A stretch of DNA of 64,000 nucleotides, taken from assembly GCA_016716265.1 (NCBI GenBank), contig JADJWQ010000006.1, positions 2,321,501-2,385,500 on the forward strand, written 5' to 3'. Position numbers and translations under genes: made by a program. The first letter of the stretch is position 1, and each line of letters opens with the position of its first letter. The notes beneath the pieces were generated by a model that did not search any database, was not told where the DNA came from, and saw only the letters and a program-made list of their open reading frames with translations. Source of the DNA: Planctomycetota bacterium. GTDB taxonomy: Bacteria > Planctomycetota > UBA1135 > UBA2386. Below, one piece after another: positions 14,931 through 23,859 of the stretch.

Positions 14931-17399
14931 ATGAGCTTCGTTCCGATTCGTGCGGCGTTCGCGCTGCTTCTGCCGATCGTCGCGGTCGCCCAGACGCCAC
15001 CGCGGACCCTCGCAGGCATCCCGCGCTCGGCGGGCGTCGACGGGCCACTGCGGATCTGGACCTACGCGCACGGCACGCCGACCGAGAAGACCGGCTCGGC
15101 GACTGCGCCCGGCACGTATCACGGCATCGAGCACCCGTTCGCGACGTGGACGGTCGGCGCGCACACCGTGAACGGTCCGTTCGAGACCTGGACCGGCTGC
15201 TCGGTGCCCGGACGCAGCGGCACGTTCGACATCCGCAAGACGACGGCCCCGGTCGACCCGCACCTTGCGCTCGTCGCCTGGGAGGTCCGGCCGGCGTTCT
15301 CGCCCGGCTCGGGCGTCGCCGTGCATCGCTTCCGCTTCGTCGAACGCCTCGACCCGGCGCTGCCCGGCATCTCGTCGGGTGAGAGCCGCGTCCTGCTGCC
15401 GGCGACCGGCAGCGTGTGGGTCCGCGACGCCGTCGCGAACCTGACCCGCGAGCGGGCCGACAACGAGCTCGGTGCCGAGCTCGGATTCCGACCGTATTGG
15501 CGCGACTCGACCAATCCGGCGACCGGCCTCTACTTCAATCGACTGAACATCGCCGACGTCCTGTCGGTGCACGCCTTCGATACGGCCGACGCCCCGGCGT
15601 GGGGGCTCGGCGTCTACGTGCTCGATCCGGGCAACGCGCAGGCGGGCCATCTGCTCGTCGGCAGCAACCCGGATGCGGCGGAGCGGGCGTCGCTCGAGAT
15701 CGGCTACGACGTCGTGCTGACGGCCGACCATCTGGAGAACAACGGGCTCGGGGGCGCATGGTCGATGGTCGCACTGCTCGGCTATCGCTCGCTGCCGAGC
15801 GTGACGCCGAAGGAGTACGCGTGGTGGGAGCACGTCGACTTCGTCCGGACGATCCTGCTGGCGCCGCTGTACTGGCTCGGCGATCCCCCGCCGCTCACCA
15901 CCACGCCGGCGTGGGCGCGCACGGCGATGCTCGGCGTGGGCTACGGCGTCGACGACTTCGACGGCGCGCGGCGGGAGGCGTTGCGCATCCGCAGCTTCTT
16001 CCGCAAGTACGACCGCATGACTGTCGTCGCGCCCGAGTTCCACTACGTGCCGTCGTTCACGAGCTGGACGGACGAGCTCTACACCACGCCGATGCGGCCG
16101 GCGTTTCGCGACCTCGTGAGCCGCGTGCGCAGCATGCCCGCGCGCTACGCGTCGCGCGCGCACGTGCTGACCTACCTCGCGACGTCGTTCTACGTCGCGA
16201 GCGACCCCGAGCCACCGCACCCGCTCGCCGGCACGCGCGCGCTGAACGACCGGAACGAGCCCTACGGCGGCCCCGGGAATCAGTGGTTCGTCGACCCGAG
16301 CGACCCGGCCTACGTCGCGGCGTTCGACCAGGCCGTGCAGACCTTGATGGCCGAAGGTGTCGAGGGTGCCTACTTCGACGCGCTGTTCGGCGAGACGCTG
16401 CGCAACTACGGAACGCACCTCGGCGCGGATCCCAACAACCACCTCGACCAGGTCACGCTCGTCGACCGCGCGCGATACGTGCACGGCTGGAACGCGATGT
16501 TCGTCGGCGAGCAATCGCGGCTCGGCAACCGCTACGCCGTCGGCGCGTTCCTGCCGTGCGGGCTGCGCGCGATTCCCGGCGGCTCGGTGGTGCCGTTCGT
16601 CGATGCGCTCGTGCACGATCACCGGCTGACGGTCGGGGCGGGAGACATCCTCGAGCAGTGGTTCGCGCACGTGAAGTTCGGCGTGCGCGGCGTCGCGAAC
16701 CCGACGAAGCACGACGTGCAGAACATCGCGCACGACTACGTGTTCGGCTTCGTCAAGGGGCAGCTCGTGATCGACGGTCGCACCGAGTACGAGGCCGCGC
16801 CCGGCGCCCCGGAGCCGGTCGTGCGAATCCAGATCTTCGAGGCCGATCCGGCGCTCCAGCCGCTGGGCGCCGACCCGCTCGAGGTGCTCGGCTTCGAGGT
16901 CCTGAAGGACGTCGCCGACCTGCTCTATCCGCGCATGATGTGGTGGCGCGCGACGACCCCCGCATTGCAGAGCGGGCGCATGCTCGTGCCGCTCTACCCG
17001 ACCGCGACCGTCGCAGGTCAGCCGGTCGACGAGTGGTTCGTGCTCCAGAAGGAGTACTTCTTCAAGACGCCCAACTTCCCCGCCCCACCGGGCTCGACAT
17101 CCGACTACGAGACCGAGCGCTATCCGGTGTCGTTCTGGGCGGAGCCGGCGGACCCGAACCGCCTGACCCTGTTCATGGGCAACCCGACCTACGACGCGGT
17201 CGACCTGCAGTTCGTGCTCGACGCGGCGGATCGACCGGTCGAGATGGGCACCAGCGACTGGCGCCTGACGCTCGATCCATTGCCCGAGGATCCACCGGGC
17301 TCCCTGCCCACGTTGAACCTCGGCCCGGCGCGGCACTTCGAGTTCACGGTCCGCGTCCAGCCGTTCGCGTTCGCGCGCGTCACGCTGCGGCGCGCGTGA
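14931..17399 (+). CDS. Secreted glycosidase-like protein (TIM-barrel type), unknown substrate
   Basis: The product is 822 aa. ATG 14931 has GGAGGA 8 nt upstream and opens a Sec signal (AFALLLPIVAVAQ). The N-terminal ~350 residues look like a beta-sandwich (WTYAHGTPTEKTG, FATWTVGAHTV, HRFRFVERLD). The central part has barrel-like motifs including MTVVAPEFHYVPSFTSW, GNQWFVDPSDPAYVAAFDQ and EGAYFDALFGETLRNYG, where Asp and Glu could be catalytic. This layout resembles DUF6259-type glycoside-hydrolase-like proteins of Planctomycetes and Verrucomicrobia. The C-terminal ~120 residues look like a beta-sandwich closing domain. Assignment to a numbered GH family is not possible by eye. Confidence 0.6.
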   Translation: MSFVPIRAAFALLLPIVAVAQTPPRTLAGIPRSAGVDGPLRIWTYAHGTPTEKTGSATAPGTYHGIEHPFATWTVGAHTVNGPFETWTGCSVPGRSGTFDIRKTTAPVDPHLALVAWEVRPAFSPGSGVAVHRFRFVERLDPALPGISSGESRVLLPATGSVWVRDAVANLTRERADNELGAELGFRPYWRDSTNPATGLYFNRLNIADVLSVHAFDTADAPAWGLGVYVLDPGNAQAGHLLVGSNPDAAERASLEIGYDVVLTADHLENNGLGGAWSMVALLGYRSLPSVTPKEYAWWEHVDFVRTILLAPLYWLGDPPPLTTTPAWARTAMLGVGYGVDDFDGARREALRIRSFFRKYDRMTVVAPEFHYVPSFTSWTDELYTTPMRPAFRDLVSRVRSMPARYASRAHVLTYLATSFYVASDPEPPHPLAGTRALNDRNEPYGGPGNQWFVDPSDPAYVAAFDQAVQTLMAEGVEGAYFDALFGETLRNYGTHLGADPNNHLDQVTLVDRARYVHGWNAMFVGEQSRLGNRYAVGAFLPCGLRAIPGGSVVPFVDALVHDHRLTVGAGDILEQWFAHVKFGVRGVANPTKHDVQNIAHDYVFGFVKGQLVIDGRTEYEAAPGAPEPVVRIQIFEADPALQPLGADPLEVLGFEVLKDVADLLYPRMMWWRATTPALQSGRMLVPLYPTATVAGQPVDEWFVLQKEYFFKTPNFPAPPGSTSDYETERYPVSFWAEPADPNRLTLFMGNPTYDAVDLQFVLDAADRPVEMGTSDWRLTLDPLPEDPPGSLPTLNLGPARHFEFTVRVQPFAFARVTLRRA

Positions 17400-17415
17400 C
17401 GCGAGCCGCACTGGG

Positions 17416-18513
17416 TCAGCGCGAGACCAGCACGCGCACGACGCCGGCGAACCGCGCCGTCTGCGAGCGCGCGGCGCTCAGCTCCGCGCGGACCGCCGCC
17501 GGGCCCTCGGCCCAGCGATCGAGCTCGGCGCGGCGCGCGATGCGGCGCGCCATCGCGTCGGCATCGCCGAGCGGCGGCCGCGACGCGTCGAGCGCAGCGC
17601 GCTCCGCACGGATGACGGCGAGCACGCGCTCGGCGCTCTGCAGCCGTGCCGCGTCGTCGGCGGCCGTCGCGGGGTCGCCCGCCGCACCCGGTCGCTCGAC
17701 GTTCTCACCGAGCAGCGCGTCGGCGCGCCCGTCACCGTTCCAGTCCGCCGCCGCGAGCCGCGCGTGCCCGGGATCGCCGGCGACGGCATCGAGTCGCCGC
17801 GGTTCGCCGAAGCCGACGCCCTCGCGCCGGCGCACCAGGAGCTCGCGACCCTCGACCGTCAGCAGGTCGGCGCGGCCGTCGCCATCGACGTCGCCGACCG
17901 CCATCGCCGTCGCGACGATGCCGAGCGCGCGGGGCTCGCTGCCGAACCCACGGTCCGTGCCCGGGAACACGACCAGCTCGGGCAGCGCGACGAGCAGATC
18001 GAGGCGCCCGTCGCCATCGTGATCGGTCAGCTCGAACGCGTGGACCTCGCCGCGCCATGCCAGCGCGTTCCCGTCCGCATTGTGCAGTGCGCGCGGCTCG
18101 CCGAACGCGCCACGGCCGTCGTTCGCCATCCAGACGAGCCGCTCGCGGGTGCCGAGCTGCGAGTCGATCGCCACCAGATCGAGATCGCCGTCGCCGTCCA
18201 CATCGACGAGCCGCGGCTCACCAGCGCTCTCGCAGCTGCAGCCAACCGCGCCCGCCAGCCGGCGCGCGTCCGCCGCGAAGCTCCGCGCCGGCGCACCGCT
18301 ACGCCCCGCCCGCACCCCGAACGTGCCATTGTGGCCGACCACGAGATCGTCGATCCCGTCGCCGTCGACATCACCGAGGGCCAGGGACACGCGCCAGTCG
18401 TCACCGACGTCTGGCAGCCGGATCGAGCCCGGCTCGGCCTGGGCGCCCGGGGCACCGGCGAGGAGAACACTGACGAGGAGAGCGACGACGAGCGGGCCGA
18501 TGTGCCTGGTCAT
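17416..18513 (-). CDS. Secreted FG-GAP/VCBS repeat protein
   Basis: The product is 365 aa with a Sec signal (VALLVSVLLAGAPGAQA). Several calcium-binding FG-GAP/VCBS motifs follow: DVDGDGIDDLVVG, DVDGDGDLDLVAI, DHDGDGRLDLLVAL, DVDGDGRADLL and DWNGDGRADALLG, spaced as blades of an integrin-like beta-propeller. The C-terminal ~100 residues are helical and Ala/Arg-rich (ARLQSAERVLAVIRAERA), possibly a coiled coil. It is extracellular or periplasmic, with a likely adhesion or binding role. It is convergent with the gene ending at 17399, with a 16-bp gap. Confidence 0.85.
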   Translation of the reverse strand: MTRHIGPLVVALLVSVLLAGAPGAQAEPGSIRLPDVGDDWRVSLALGDVDGDGIDDLVVGHNGTFGVRAGRSGAPARSFAADARRLAGAVGCSCESAGEPRLVDVDGDGDLDLVAIDSQLGTRERLVWMANDGRGAFGEPRALHNADGNALAWRGEVHAFELTDHDGDGRLDLLVALPELVVFPGTDRGFGSEPRALGIVATAMAVGDVDGDGRADLLTVEGRELLVRRREGVGFGEPRRLDAVAGDPGHARLAAADWNGDGRADALLGENVERPGAAGDPATAADDAARLQSAERVLAVIRAERAALDASRPPLGDADAMARRIARRAELDRWAEGPAAVRAELSAARSQTARFAGVVRVLVSR

Positions 18514-18670
18514 GGCGGAGTTGCAGGGTCATGTTCGATGTGGACGGCCATCAGCCGTGTCCGAGAGTGCGCGGCGGACGTCGAGGCCGTCCGCGAACTC
18601 CGCCACGTTCCGGATTTCCGCGGTGCAGGGGCGACGTCGCCAGCGTCGGCTGCATCGCCGCGCGATCCGC

Positions 18671-20449
18671 TCACCCCACCGGCCACAGCAGCGGGATCAG
18701 CGCACCGGCGATCACCGCCATCAGCAGGTTCATCGGCACGCCGATGCGCAGGAAGTCGCGGAACAGATAGCCGCCCGGCCCCATCACCAGCGTGTTGGTC
18801 TGGTAGCCGATCGGCGTCGAGAAGCTCGCGCTGGCGCCGAACGCGATCGCGACGAGCAGCGGCTTGGGATCGATGTCCATGCGGCCGGCGACGCCGAGAC
18901 CGATCGGCACGAGCAGCACGGCGGTCGCGTTGTTCGACAGGACCTCGGTCAACAGGCTGGTCATCACGTAGAACGCCGCGATGACGATCCAGGTGCCGTA
19001 GGGGCCCGCCCAGCCGACCACCTGGCTGGCGAGGTCGGCGGCGAGGCCCGACTTCTCCATTGCCTTGCCGAGCGGGATCGTGCCGGCGAGCAGCATCAGC
19101 ACCGACATGTCGACGGCGCGCACCGCCTCGCGCACCTCCAGCGAACGCGTCAGCAGCAGCACCGCGACGCCGGCGAGCGCCAGGAACACGATCGGCACGC
19201 CGACCGTCGCCAGCGCGACCACCAGACCGAGCACGCCGAGCGCGAACGGCGCCTTCTTCGTGAACGTGATGCGGCGGTCGACGCCCTCGACCAACAGCAC
19301 GTCGCCCTCCTCCTGCAGATTGCGCAGCGGCGCCGGCTCGCCCTGCACGAGCAGCACGTCGCCCGAGCGCAGGTGCCAGTCGCGCAGCAGCACGCGGTGC
19401 TGGCGGCCGAGGCGGCGGATGCCGAGCACGCGGATGCCGTGCTTGCGCGACAGGCCGAGCTCGCGGACCGGCGAGCCGACGAAGCTGGAGCCCGGCGTCA
19501 CGACCATCTCGGCGACGCGCAGGTCGACGCGCTGGATCACGACGCGCTCCTCGTCGGCGACGACCGTGCCGTGCTCGATGCCGCGCGTCGTCAGCAGGGT
19601 GTGGATATGGCGGGCGTCGGATTCGAGCAGCAGCGCGTCGCCGTCCTCGACGATGACGTCGGGGCCAGGGCCGACGAGGATGTCCTCGCCGCGCACGAGC
19701 TCGAGCACCGTCATCTCCGAGCCGCGCCCGAAGACCTCGCCGAGCGGTCGCCCGACCAGCCGGTGCGGCGCACGCACGATGACCTCGGTCACGTAGTTGC
19801 CCGGCGCGCTGGCCGACAGCAGCTCGGTCAGCGCCGTGCGCCGCGGCAACAGGCGCGGCCCGAACACGACGACGTAGCCGATGCCCGCCGCGCAGAACAC
19901 GAGCCCGAGGCGCGTGAACTCGAACATCGCGAACCCGCTCCCGCCGGCCTGCCGGTAGAGCGAGTCGACCAGGATGTTCGTGCTGGTGCCGATCAGCGTG
20001 CAGGTCCCGCCGAGGATCGCCGCATAGCTGACCGGGATCAGCAGCTTCGACGGCGCCTGCCCCGACTTGCGCGCCAGCCCGAGCGCGACCGGCACGAGCA
20101 ATGCGACGACCGGCGTGTTGTTCATGAACGCGCTGATCAGCGCGGTCGGCAGCAGCAGCATCAGCAGCAGCCGCCGGGGCCCACCCTGCGTCGAGTGGGC
20201 GAGACTGCGCGTGACGATGTCGACGATCCCAGCCCGCTCGAGCCCGGCCGACAGCACGAGCATGCCGACGACCGTCAGCGTCGCCTCGCTCGAGAACCCG
20301 CCGAGCGCCTCCTGCGTCGTCAGCACCCCGCTCAGCCCGAGCACGACGATCACGCCGAGCCCGATCACCTCGGTGCGCACGACCTGGCTCACGAGGAGAC
20401 CGACGGTCGCCACCAGCAGCAGGAGGACGAAGATCGCTTCCGACGACAT
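18671..20449 (-). CDS. SLC13/ArsB-type anion permease with internal RCK_C (TrkA-C) domains
   Basis: The product is 592 aa. It has two hydrophobic halves, each with the DASS/citrate-permease motif of two-fold symmetry: FMNNTPVVALLVPVAL and IGTSTNILVD in the first, LSNNATAVLLVPIGL and TPIGYQTNTLVMGPGG in the second. Between them (~residues 205-400) are two soluble TrkA_C-like domains (VGRPLGEVFGRG, VGSPVRELGLSRKHG, each followed by GDVLLVQG/GDALLLES). Such proteins are proton- or sodium-driven carriers of sulfate, dicarboxylates or other anions, with the RCK_C part regulatory. ATG 20449 starts the first helix; an in-frame GTG at 20485 is an alternative. Confidence 0.9.
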   Translation of the reverse strand: MSSEAIFVLLLLVATVGLLVSQVVRTEVIGLGVIVVLGLSGVLTTQEALGGFSSEATLTVVGMLVLSAGLERAGIVDIVTRSLAHSTQGGPRRLLLMLLLPTALISAFMNNTPVVALLVPVALGLARKSGQAPSKLLIPVSYAAILGGTCTLIGTSTNILVDSLYRQAGGSGFAMFEFTRLGLVFCAAGIGYVVVFGPRLLPRRTALTELLSASAPGNYVTEVIVRAPHRLVGRPLGEVFGRGSEMTVLELVRGEDILVGPGPDVIVEDGDALLLESDARHIHTLLTTRGIEHGTVVADEERVVIQRVDLRVAEMVVTPGSSFVGSPVRELGLSRKHGIRVLGIRRLGRQHRVLLRDWHLRSGDVLLVQGEPAPLRNLQEEGDVLLVEGVDRRITFTKKAPFALGVLGLVVALATVGVPIVFLALAGVAVLLLTRSLEVREAVRAVDMSVLMLLAGTIPLGKAMEKSGLAADLASQVVGWAGPYGTWIVIAAFYVMTSLLTEVLSNNATAVLLVPIGLGVAGRMDIDPKPLLVAIAFGASASFSTPIGYQTNTLVMGPGGYLFRDFLRIGVPMNLLMAVIAGALIPLLWPVG

Positions 20450-20536
20450 GGGATCGGGCTCGACGCCCGCCTGCGTATTCGGCACACCGCGGCCGCGAAA
20501 GCAAGCACGAGTCGGGCCCGGCGTGACGCGCTCGTC

Positions 20537-21145
20537 TCAGAACCGCCCGAACCGCTCCGGGTCCCGCTCCACCGCGAGCTCGCGCTCGAACGGGCTGAGC
20601 TGGCGCCAGACGTGCTCGAGGGCGTCCCGCTCGCAGCGCTCCTCGATGCCGAGCAGGATCCGGTCGAGCTCGAGCCGCTGCTCCTGGGCGGTCTTCTCGC
20701 GCTCGGAGCCGAGCGGTGCGCTCGAGCCGAGCTGGCGCTGGATGGCGAGGATGTTCTCGTAGCCGGGGTCGTTGGCCGGGTCGAACAGCGCCCGCGCCTC
20801 GGCGAGCAGGTCGTCGACCCGCTGCAGCGCGCTGGCCCGGCCGGGGGCCGGGAGTGCGCCGAGCAGGTCCGCGAGCCAGGCGAGCCGGCGCGCGGACGGG
20901 CTCACGGCGAGCCCGAGCGAGCGGCGCGCGGCGGCGGCGGCGGCGGTCGCGTCGCCCCGCAGCAGACGCCGCCAGCCGTCGCGGCGCGCGCGCCACGCGG
21001 CGGCGAACGTGCGGTGCAGGTCGCCGAGGTCGGCGGCGCAGCGGCCACACACCGCGGCGCCGCGGAAGCGGGCCGAGCAGACCGGACAGCGCAGGCGCGC
21101 GGCCTCGTCGGTCGCTCCGGTGGCGGCGCGGGCGCGCTCGCTCAT
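20537..21145 (-). CDS. Zinc-ribbon protein of the Hsp70 operon
   Basis: The product is 202 aa. CPVCSARFRGAAVCGRC at ~20-36 forms a four-Cys zinc ribbon; the rest is helical and Arg/Glu-rich without a recognised domain. The ATG overlaps the stop of the Hsp70 gene (ATGA, 21142-21145), so it is the last gene of the chaperone operon and probably an accessory or client-recognition factor. The function is inferred from position only. Confidence 0.75.
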   Translation of the reverse strand: MSERARAATGATDEAARLRCPVCSARFRGAAVCGRCAADLGDLHRTFAAAWRARRDGWRRLLRGDATAAAAAARRSLGLAVSPSARRLAWLADLLGALPAPGRASALQRVDDLLAEARALFDPANDPGYENILAIQRQLGSSAPLGSEREKTAQEQRLELDRILLGIEERCERDALEHVWRQLSPFERELAVERDPERFGRF

Positions 21146-22908
21146 GCCTCCTCGACGTAGTGCACGAGGTCGTCGAGCTCGGCGTGCAGCCGGCCGGCGA
21201 GGCTCTCGTCGTCACGCGCGATCGCGTCGAAGGCGTCCTCGACCAGCGCCTCCGCCTCCTCGCGGTCGTCGCCGCTCATGCGGTCGAACAGCTCGCGGGC
21301 GCGCATCGCGAGCGCGCGCAGCTCGCGCGCCCAATCGGGGGCGTCGTCGAGCTCGGCGGCGAGGTCGGCGGCGGCCGGCTCCGGCTCGTCCTCCGCACCG
21401 CCCTCGCGCTCGGCCCACAATGCCAGCGTCCGCTCGCGCGCGGCCTGGAGCTGATCCGGGCCGAGCCGCGCGGTCGCGCCGTCGATGCGCGCGCGCTTCG
21501 TCTGGCCGGTCGACGGCTCGGCGACCTCGATGTCGAGGATGCCGTCGAGGCCGAGCGCGAAGCGGAACGTGATCGGGCTGTGCGCCGGCAGCGGTGGCAG
21601 ATCGTCGACCCAGAAGCGGCCGATCAGCAGGTTGTGGCGCGCGTCGGCGCTCTCGCCCTGGAAGATGCGCGCGTCGATCCGCTCCTGGTCGTCGACCGTC
21701 GTGTACAGCGTGTCCGAGCGCACGACCGGCAACGGCGTGCCGCGCTCGATGATCGGCACGTAGCACTCGTCGTAGGGCCGACCGTCGAGCTCGCCGAGCG
21801 CGCTCGGGCCGAACGAATACGGCGTGACGTCGACCAGCACGCGACCGGTCGACTGGCCGGCGGCCTGCGCGCCGGCGATCGCCGCGCCGAGTGCGACGCA
21901 CAGGTCGGGGTGGACGTCGCGGCGCGGCGGCACGCCGGTCAGCGTGCGCAGCCGCTGTGCGATGCGCGGCGTGCGCGTCTGCCCGCCGACCAGCAGCACG
22001 TCGTCGATCTGCGACAGCGTGCGGCCGGCGCGCGTCAGGGCCTCGTGCACGCTGTCGAGAGTGCGCTCGATCAGTGGGTCGATCAGCTCCTCGAGGTCGG
22101 CGCGCTCCAAATGCACGTCGAGGTGCAAGGGCGACGAACCGCCGCGCAGGAACTCCTCGCGGACCTGCACCGCGACGTCCTCGGTCAGCCGGCACTTGGC
22201 GTGCTCGGCCGCCTCCAGCACGCGCGCCTTCGCGACCGCGTCGAGCGCATCGGCGCCGTCGACGTCGCGCAGCAGGAGCTCGGCGAGCAGCCGATCGAAG
22301 TCGTCGCCGCCGAGCATCACGTCGCCGTGGCTCGCGAGCACCTCGGTCAGCTCGCCGTCGGTGGTGACGATCGACACGTCGAAGGTGCCGCCACCGAGGT
22401 CGTAGACGAGCAGCGTACGCTCGCGGCCGGGCTCGGCGCCCTCGAAGGCGAGCGCCGCCGCGGTCGGCTCGTTGATCAGACGCACGACATCGAGCCCGGC
22501 GATCTCGCCGGCGAGCCGCGTCGCCGCGCGCTGTGCGTCCTGGAAGAACGCGGGCACGGTGATCACGACGCGGCGGACCGGCTGGCCGGTCGCGACCGCG
22601 GCGCCGCGGCACAGCTCCTTCAGGATCAGCGCCGACACCTCGGGCGGCGTCAGCTCGCGGTTGCCGAGCCGGATCCGGTCGTCGCTGCCCATCCGGCGCT
22701 TGACCGACGAGATCGTGCGCTCGGGATAGGCCGCCCGCTGATTGCGCGCCGCTGCGCCGACCAGCAGGGTGCCGGCCGGGTCGAGGCCGACGACCGACGG
22801 CACGATCGCCGCGCCCGCGACGTCGAGCACGGTCGGCACGCCGTCGCGAACGACGGCGATCACCGAGTTGGTCGTTCCGAGATCGATTCCGAAGACGGGC
22901 TCGCTCAT
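21142..22908 (-). CDS. Hsp70-family (DnaK-like) chaperone
   Basis: The product is 588 aa, shorter than DnaK (~640). The nucleotide-binding domain has FGIDLGTTNS, YDLGGGTFDVSIV, INEPTAAALAFEG and LLVGGQTRTPRI. A beta-sandwich substrate domain follows (VTPYSFGP, then LLIGRFWVDDLPPLPAHS and GILDIEVAEPSTG), and a short acidic helical tail replaces the usual lid. It is not the housekeeping dnaK: motifs are divergent and the neighbours are unusual J-domain and GrpE-like proteins. ATG 22908 starts 10 nt after the GrpE-like stop. It probably folds or disassembles a dedicated set of clients with its operon partners. Confidence 0.93.
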   Translation of the reverse strand: MSEPVFGIDLGTTNSVIAVVRDGVPTVLDVAGAAIVPSVVGLDPAGTLLVGAAARNQRAAYPERTISSVKRRMGSDDRIRLGNRELTPPEVSALILKELCRGAAVATGQPVRRVVITVPAFFQDAQRAATRLAGEIAGLDVVRLINEPTAAALAFEGAEPGRERTLLVYDLGGGTFDVSIVTTDGELTEVLASHGDVMLGGDDFDRLLAELLLRDVDGADALDAVAKARVLEAAEHAKCRLTEDVAVQVREEFLRGGSSPLHLDVHLERADLEELIDPLIERTLDSVHEALTRAGRTLSQIDDVLLVGGQTRTPRIAQRLRTLTGVPPRRDVHPDLCVALGAAIAGAQAAGQSTGRVLVDVTPYSFGPSALGELDGRPYDECYVPIIERGTPLPVVRSDTLYTTVDDQERIDARIFQGESADARHNLLIGRFWVDDLPPLPAHSPITFRFALGLDGILDIEVAEPSTGQTKRARIDGATARLGPDQLQAARERTLALWAEREGGAEDEPEPAAADLAAELDDAPDWARELRALAMRARELFDRMSGDDREEAEALVEDAFDAIARDDESLAGRLHAELDDLVHYVEEA

Positions 22909-22918
22909 GTTCGTTCGC

Positions 22919-23569
22919 TCACCTGGCGGTCCGCTCGCGCGCGACCAGCACCTCCGCCGGGCGCACGACCTCGCCGTCGCGCTCGAGCCCGACGCGCAGC
23001 GTCTCGGCGACGTGGCCGGCCGCAATGTCATCGTCGGCCGCGCGCGTGCCGGCGGCGCGCATGGTCGCCGGATCGAACGGCTGGCCGGTCGGATCGATGG
23101 TCCGCAGGCCGGCCGCGGCGAGCAGCTCGCCGGCGCGCTGCAAAGTCAGGTCGATCCCGGCCGCGATGCCGGCGAGGCGCCGCTGCACCGCCGCGCGGCC
23201 GCTGAGCCACGGCAGGTCGCTGCCGGCCTCGCTGCAGGCTTGCGTGCAGCGCCGCACCCGGTCGTACAGCTCGGTGAGCGCGTCGGCCGGATCGGCGTCG
23301 CGCGGCTGGCGCGCCCGGCTCGCCTCGAACCCGGCGAGCACGGCCGCGAGCTGCTCCTCGAGGCGCTTGACGACCTTCGTGTGCAGCTTGACGTCGTGCC
23401 GGCACGCGAGCACCGCACCCGCGAGCTCGGCGAGGTCGGCGGGCGGCGCCGCGGGCTCGTCCTGCAATGCCGGGTCGAGGCCGGCCGGCAATGGCTCGTC
23501 GGGGTGCTCGTCGAGCCAGGTGGCGACCGCCTCCAGGATCGCCGCGCGGCGCTCCGGATTCAGCGTCAT
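22919..23569 (-). CDS. GrpE-like nucleotide-exchange factor
   Basis: The product is 216 aa. A long helical stretch (ELAGAVLACRHDVKLHTKVVKRLEEQLAAVL) resembles the GrpE coiled coil. A C-terminal beta segment (RTIDPTGQPFDPATMRA, then GHVAETLRVGLERDGEVVRPAEVLVAR) matches the GrpE head, where FDP...H.A and the closing RPA.V.V are typical. It releases ADP from Hsp70. The ATG overlaps the stop of the J-domain gene (ATGA, 23566-23569). The domain is divergent from canonical GrpE and specific to this operon. Confidence 0.82.
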   Translation of the reverse strand: MTLNPERRAAILEAVATWLDEHPDEPLPAGLDPALQDEPAAPPADLAELAGAVLACRHDVKLHTKVVKRLEEQLAAVLAGFEASRARQPRDADPADALTELYDRVRRCTQACSEAGSDLPWLSGRAAVQRRLAGIAAGIDLTLQRAGELLAAAGLRTIDPTGQPFDPATMRAAGTRAADDDIAAGHVAETLRVGLERDGEVVRPAEVLVARERTAR

Positions 23570-23859
23570 GAGCGCAGCACCTCGAGCCAGCCGGAGGCGC
23601 CGAGCGGACGGCGCGGCAGGCGCAACAGGTCGCGGCGCAGATCGGCGATCCCGGTGTACGGCTCCGGGCCGAGCACCCGCTCCGTGGCGCGCGCGCGCGG
23701 GTCGATCGCGAGCTCGTAGCACGCGCGGATCGTCTTGAAGCGCTCCGGGTCGCGCTCCGGCGGGTGCTGCTTGACGAGCTCGCGGTAGCGCGCGCGGATC
23801 GCGTCGTCGGTCGCGTCGGAATCGAGCTCGAGCTCGGCGAGGGCTTCGGCGACGTTCAT
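23566..23859 (-). CDS. Degenerate J-domain (DnaJ-like) protein
   Basis: The product is 97 aa. Residues ~6-50 follow the J-domain pattern: ALAELELDSDATDDAIRARY, RELVKQHPPERDPERFKTI, RACYELAI. The invariant HPD tripeptide is HPP (residues 32-34). In canonical J-proteins HPD is required to stimulate Hsp70 ATPase, so this protein either works with its own Hsp70 through a changed interface or acts as a non-stimulating adaptor. It is coupled at both ends by 4-nt overlaps, to the TPR gene before and the GrpE-like gene after. Confidence 0.8.
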   Translation of the reverse strand: MNVAEALAELELDSDATDDAIRARYRELVKQHPPERDPERFKTIRACYELAIDPRARATERVLGPEPYTGIADLRRDLLRLPRRPLGASGWLEVLRS